Source: Thermococcus gorgonarius
GTDB lineage: Archaea > Methanobacteriota_B > Thermococci > Thermococcales > Thermococcaceae
Assembly: GCF_002214385.1 (NCBI RefSeq)
Contig: NZ_CP014855.1
Location: forward strand, 1,610,123-1,674,122
Direction of reading: 5' to 3'
Length of the DNA: 64,000 nt
Made by a program: the position numbers and the translations under genes. Shown piece by piece: positions 60,602 to 64,000 of the stretch. The first letter of the stretch is position 1; every line of letters starts with the position of its first letter. The notes under the pieces were generated by a model that had not been told where the DNA came from, made no database searches, and saw only the letters and a program-made list of their open reading frames with translations.

Positions 60602-61287
60602 TGGCCCTCCTCCATGACCTTTATCAGGGCTTTGGCTATCCTCATGTCCTCTTTGAACGTTATTTTGAGGTTAAAGCAGTTGCAGTTGAGGGTGTGGACT
60701 TCAAAACCGGCCATCATCGCCAGAAGGATGTCGTGGGGTATGGTGTTGAGGTAGCCCTCCTTCACTGCGAGTTCAAGCGTTTTTTTGAGAGCATCGTAAC
60801 GATAGCCGGTTGGTGCTTCTCCCATCACGTATTTCGAGCGGTCGTGAATTCTCTTTACCTTCTCACCATCCAATTCGATGAGGTTCCCTGTTATGGGATT
60901 CACGGTTGTAACGACGTCTTTTTCTTCTAGTTCTGAAATGATTTTCTCAAAAATCCACTTGGGAGTAAACGGCCTGACCGCGTCGTGTACGATGACTTTT
61001 TTCTCGGTCTCTTCGACCTCTCTAAATCCGTTCAGCAGGGACTCGTTTCTGGTTGCCCCACCTGGGGCTATTTTGGAGATTTTGGGGTACGTCTGCCTTA
61101 GCTCTTCCGCGACCTTAACAAAATCCGGATTGGAGACGAGTATAATTGAATCTATCTCTCGAACACCGGAGACGTTTTCCAGTGTGTGCTCTATTATCAT
61201 CTTGCCTTCCAGCGGGTAGTACTGCTTTGGGATTCCCAGTCCTGCCCGCTTTCCTATCCCTCCGGCGAGTAGAATCAATGTTGCCAT
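60598..61287 (-). CDS. IspD/TarI-like CDP-alcohol cytidylyltransferase
   Basis: 229 residues: TLILLAGGIGKRAGLGIPKQ, VSNPDFVKVAEEL, GGATRNESLLNG, VIVHDAVRPFTP, and APTGYRYDALKKTLELA. This is the IspD/TarI fold. Archaea make isoprenoids by the mevalonate route, so IspD activity is unlikely; with the TagF-like gene next to it, CDP-ribitol or CDP-glycerol synthesis is the better reading. Start overlaps the TagF-like stop as TGATG (61285-61289). The substrate is inferred. Confidence 0.8.
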   Translation of the reverse strand: MATLILLAGGIGKRAGLGIPKQYYPLEGKMIIEHTLENVSGVREIDSIILVSNPDFVKVAEELRQTYPKISKIAPGGATRNESLLNGFREVEETEKKVIVHDAVRPFTPKWIFEKIISELEEKDVVTTVNPITGNLIELDGEKVKRIHDRSKYVMGEAPTGYRYDALKKTLELAVKEGYLNTIPHDILLAMMAGFEVHTLNCNCFNLKITFKEDMRIAKALIKVMEEGH

Positions 61288-62471
61288 CAGCTATCCCCCT
61301 TGATTAACCGTTTGTACACTCTCTCCGAGGATTTATCATCGTCTCCGACTTCGTAGAGGAGGCTTTTAATGGTTTTTCTCCATTCCAAGTCCCTCTTTGG
61401 GTCGTCAATGTAAGCGGTCAGCGCGCTGATCAGCCCCTCAACGTCTTCCGGCTTGGCCCCAGGTGCAAAAAACTCGTATGGCAGCAAAAATCCGCTCTTT
61501 GCCTCCAGTTCTCTCCTGTCGGGCAGGTAAAAAACAACGGGCCTCTCCAAAAGAATGTAGTCCTCGTAAATGCTTGAGTAGTCTGTGATAAGCACATCGA
61601 ATGCGCCCATAATGTCGTTTATAGTGAGGAAGTGCTCCGCCAGAGGTTCATCGGTGAGCAGTCTAATGTTCCCGCTGTTTTTAATTTTTGGGGCAATTGC
61701 ATCCGCTACGAGCTTGTGGGGTTTGATAACCAGCAGTGTGTTGCTCCTCTGTAAAAATTCGGCAAACCTTTCATTAAGGAGGCTTTTGACCACCCTTACA
61801 CTCGCCTCGAAGTCTTTGAGGTAGCTCGTGTATCTGTAAGTGGGGGCATAGAGAATTATGTGATCATATTTCTCAACATCGATGCTTAATATCTCCGAAA
61901 GGAGCTCCCTGGAGCATTTCAAGTTGGTGAACATGCCGTCGTTCCTCGGCTGGCCGAGGATTCTGAACTTTCTCGGATTTATCATAAACTGCCTTACAAA
62001 GGCTCCAACAACCAGCTCGGAGGTTGTTACAAAATCAGTTGTCCAGCGGTCCATGTAAAGGTAGAGGTCTTTTATTCCAAGGGGGTGTTCGTAGCCTGTT
62101 TTCTTGCCGGGAAGGCCGTGCCAGAGCTGAATTACCCTCTGACCGAGATGAGGAGTTACCGGGAGAACGTCCGTTGTTACGATGAACTTTGCTCTGATCA
62201 ACTCCTTTAGACCCTGAAGTGAGTAGAGGGGGACGGTTTTAACTTCGGGGTACTTCTCCTGTAAGACAGTAACGACATGCTTGCGGGGGTTGTTGAGGAG
62301 CCACACTAGCTCGTGTCCTTTGTTGAGGTTGTGAACATACTTGAAGAGTGTGAGGGCGTTGTCAGAGACGTCTGGTGTGGAGTAGAAGATTATTCTGTTT
62401 TCGTCTTTGGGAATGGTGTTTGCAAGTGAGGTTATCCTCGATGCCAGGAACTGGAGTTTGACACGGTTCAT
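61287..62471 (-). CDS. CDP-glycerol/ribitol polymer transferase, TagF/TarF-like
   Basis: 394 residues. CDP-glycerol glycerophosphotransferase family: IIFYSTPDVSDNALTLF, LWHGLPGKKTGYE, LGQPRNDGMF, IILYAPTYRYTSYL, LLVIKPHKLV, VLITDYSSIYEDYILLERP and FFAPGAKPEDVEGL. In bacteria such enzymes build poly(glycerol phosphate) or poly(ribitol phosphate) chains. No signal or membrane helix. The first 80 residues are duplicated exactly at 63664-63909. A TATA-like CTTTAAAATC lies upstream. Confidence 0.85.
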   Translation of the reverse strand: MNRVKLQFLASRITSLANTIPKDENRIIFYSTPDVSDNALTLFKYVHNLNKGHELVWLLNNPRKHVVTVLQEKYPEVKTVPLYSLQGLKELIRAKFIVTTDVLPVTPHLGQRVIQLWHGLPGKKTGYEHPLGIKDLYLYMDRWTTDFVTTSELVVGAFVRQFMINPRKFRILGQPRNDGMFTNLKCSRELLSEILSIDVEKYDHIILYAPTYRYTSYLKDFEASVRVVKSLLNERFAEFLQRSNTLLVIKPHKLVADAIAPKIKNSGNIRLLTDEPLAEHFLTINDIMGAFDVLITDYSSIYEDYILLERPVVFYLPDRRELEAKSGFLLPYEFFAPGAKPEDVEGLISALTAYIDDPKRDLEWRKTIKSLLYEVGDDDKSSERVYKRLIKGDS

Positions 62472-62562
62472 TGTTATCGGAGAAGTTATCAGTGTAAAGC
62501 TTTAAAATCTTCTCGGGCAATTAGAGTTGGAGAGCCATGGTTAAAGTCAGCGTTATAATGCC
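62233..62562. repeat. 330-bp direct repeat, copy 1
   Basis: Identical to 63671-64000 as far as the window allows (offset 1438 bp). It covers the 5' part of the TagF-like gene on the minus strand, the divergent promoter, and the first codons of a GT2 gene on the plus strand. Confidence 0.97.
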
Positions 62563-62590
62563 TAACAAAAACAATGAGAAGTCAATTTAG
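62537..62590 (+). pseudogene. truncated start of a family 2 glycosyltransferase
   Basis: ATG at 62537 reads MVKVSVIMPNKNNEKSI-stop. The opening is typical for GT2, but the frame is lost after 17 codons, just past the end of the 330-bp repeat. The same start recurs at 63975 and runs off the window. Confidence 0.7.
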
Positions 62591-63643
62591 CACTCCTTTC
62601 CTTTTCAAAATTTCAATGATAAATTTCCTGTTGTTTTTCCAAACGTCATACTTTTCTTGCACAATTTTTTGTCCTTTAATTATCATGTCCTTGAAATCTT
62701 TGTAATTGTCAATAACGTTAGTGAACTTTTTCATGAAGTCATTTCTGTCACAGCATTTGAACTCAATCATGTAATTATCAAGCGGGTTTTTCCAAGTATC
62801 CGACTTCAAAACTATTAAGCCCAACCCAAGAAATTCTAGACTGGCTAGAGAAAACGATTCTTGGAGTGAAGGAATGATCCCAACTTTAGCCCTTCCCGCA
62901 ATCTTCATGGTCTCGTCCCAAGACCTGAATTTTAGAATTTGAATATTACCAAGATCCTTATCTTCCTTAGCGCCGATCATTACACCCGTGTATGGGGTAT
63001 CTTTTAAAGCATTAATCACAAATTCTGGGTTTTTTTCACTTGAGAATCTACCCACAAAGGCGAAATCATACTTCTTCTTTTTGGAGGAGTACTTCAAAAG
63101 CTTCTCAGTATCAACACCGTTAGGTATGACCACAATATTGGAGGGGTTGAAATGCTTGTAGTAGTACTCGACAGTACTAGGATTAAAGACTCTAATCAGT
63201 TCCGCTCTTTTGTAATACTCCAACCTGTATTTGAACATTGGATATCCAAAGCATTTTCCAGCAAAACTTTGATAGTTTCTCCTAAACCAATCCCAATCTC
63301 TTCCATCAAGAACAACGTGAAACTGCCTCTTTTTGTACGGCAAGAACCCATGCGAAATTACTATATCAGAATCCTTGAACAAATCTTTGAATTTAGTGTA
63401 ATGATAATAAAAGTCGGCATAATCCCAGAACCTGTTATACAATCTCCTAAACTCGGACTCTCTCATGATGACCTCCCTGTCACATAGCGGGTTATTCATT
63501 GAGTCCTCTTTTAGTAATTTACTACAGTACACTTCGTATTCTATGCCCAATTTATCGCGAATATTTAATAGTGATATTACTATGGACTCCATAACCCGTT
63601 CTAATCCACCGATGTTACCAGCATACTTCACGTAGATTCTCAT
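62582..63643 (-). CDS. family 4 (GT-B) glycosyltransferase
   Basis: 353 residues: N-terminal YAGNIGGLERVMES, linker IVVIPNGVDTEKLLKY, FVGRFSSEKNPEFVI, IGAKEDKDLGN and SLQESFSLASLEFLGLGLIVLK (nucleotide-sugar site with E-x7-E). The gene is much richer in A+T than its neighbours, has no clear ribosome binding site, and is bracketed by a perfect 330-bp repeat. This points to recent arrival. Acceptor unknown. Confidence 0.85.
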   Translation of the reverse strand: MRIYVKYAGNIGGLERVMESIVISLLNIRDKLGIEYEVYCSKLLKEDSMNNPLCDREVIMRESEFRRLYNRFWDYADFYYHYTKFKDLFKDSDIVISHGFLPYKKRQFHVVLDGRDWDWFRRNYQSFAGKCFGYPMFKYRLEYYKRAELIRVFNPSTVEYYYKHFNPSNIVVIPNGVDTEKLLKYSSKKKKYDFAFVGRFSSEKNPEFVINALKDTPYTGVMIGAKEDKDLGNIQILKFRSWDETMKIAGRAKVGIIPSLQESFSLASLEFLGLGLIVLKSDTWKNPLDNYMIEFKCCDRNDFMKKFTNVIDNYKDFKDMIIKGQKIVQEKYDVWKNNRKFIIEILKRKGVLN

Positions 63644-63663
63644 AGTTCATCGCCTCATCTTGA

Positions 63664-63909
63664 TTAAGTAACGGTTTTAACTTCGGGGTACTTCTCCTGT
63701 AAGACAGTAACGACATGCTTGCGGGGGTTGTTGAGGAGCCACACTAGCTCGTGTCCTTTGTTGAGGTTGTGAACATACTTGAAGAGTGTGAGGGCGTTGT
63801 CAGAGACGTCTGGTGTGGAGTAGAAGATTATTCTGTTTTCGTCTTTGGGAATGGTGTTTGCAAGTGAGGTTATCCTCGATGCCAGGAACTGGAGTTTGAC
63901 ACGGTTCAT
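63664..63909 (-). pseudogene. truncated duplicate of the TagF-like gene start
   Basis: 81 codons: the first 80 residues are the same as in the TagF-like protein (MNRVKLQFLASRITSLAN to PEVKTV), then T-stop. It is the part of the 330-bp repeat copy 2 that carries the gene start and promoter. Not functional by itself. Confidence 0.85.
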
Positions 63910-64000
63910 TGTTATCGGAGAAGTTATCAGTGTAAAGCTTTAAAATCTTCTCGGGCAATTAGAGTTGGAGAGCCATGGTTAAAGTCAGCGTTATAATGCC
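63671..64000. repeat. 330-bp direct repeat, copy 2 (reaches window end)
   Basis: Same sequence as 62233-62562. The right boundary is not visible because the window ends while both copies are still identical. Confidence 0.97.
63975..64000 (+). CDS. family 2 glycosyltransferase, only the first codons in window
   Basis: ATG at 63975 reads MVKVSVIMP and then the window ends. The opening matches GT2 enzymes. This copy probably continues as the intact gene, in contrast to the copy at 62537. Confidence 0.5.

Noticed and set aside
1..64000. CRISPR array or cas genes
   Set aside because: No regularly spaced repeats of 24-37 bp and no cas-like proteins; only IS605 TnpB is present.

Overview
The window is a piece of a Thermococcus-type euryarchaeal chromosome (Thermococcales). 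The evidence is the gene set: RadA without intein, NucS, Orc1/Cdc6 next to both DNA polymerase D subunits, TtuA, Taw3, glyceraldehyde-3-phosphate:ferredoxin oxidoreductase, bifunctional FBP aldolase/phosphatase, carbamate kinase, GH57 amylopullulanase and DUF257 proteins. GGTGA-type ribosome binding sites, archaeal TATA boxes and a tRNA-Trp with a large box C/D intron agree.

Layout. 1-6.1 kb: methylthioadenosine salvage (mtaD, mtnP), a PAC2 protein, NucS, a frameshifted membrane gene and radA. 6.1-8.7 kb: a secreted-protein gene with a stop codon in its signal peptide, then the chromosomal replication origin. The origin has two long inverted ORB elements around an A+T-rich core, plus mini-ORBs. 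ORB-like motifs also lie inside neighbouring coding regions. 8.7-18.1 kb: replication operon orc1/cdc6 - DP1 - [type II restriction-modification pair] - DP2. The R-M pair splits the two DNA polymerase D genes. 19-22.6 kb: an A+T-rich defence-like island with two DNA methyltransferases, an unknown partner, a ribbon-helix-helix protein and an EVE-domain protein. 22.6-25.6 kb: a field of hairpins, a small inverted-repeat element, three tRNAs (His, Gln, Trp), taw3 and a lipoate ligase-like gene.

25.6-37 kb: central metabolism (FBP aldolase/phosphatase and GAPOR, both with a Thermococcales glycolytic motif), a FAD oxidoreductase, carbamate kinase, a phosphate transporter with a PhoU-like partner behind a tandem-repeat promoter, and an S9 peptidase. 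37-45 kb: DUF257 and KaiC/RecA-like genes, a second frameshifted membrane gene, TtuA, and a TnpB-only IS200/IS605 element inserted in a RecA-like paralogue. 45-52 kb: a site-2 protease, a DUF1616 protein and two secreted glycan proteins (one a GH57 amylopullulanase). The two secreted proteins share a C-terminal VPFFSN-TM-Arg tail. 52-59 kb: a long translationally coupled operon (DUF4129-like, DUF4350-like, MoxR, DUF58, a membrane protein) ending in an archaeosortase, next to the genes carrying that tail. 59.4-64 kb: cell-surface polymer genes (GT2, IspD/TarI-like cytidylyltransferase, TagF-like transferase, GT4). The GT4 gene is bracketed by an exact 330-bp direct repeat.

The most noteworthy points are the archaeosortase with a candidate sorting signal, the R-M insertion in the polymerase D operon, dispersed ORB motifs in coding DNA, the iterated promoter of the phosphate transporter, and the 330-bp duplication around the GT4 cassette. 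All assignments come from reading the sequence; no database search was run.
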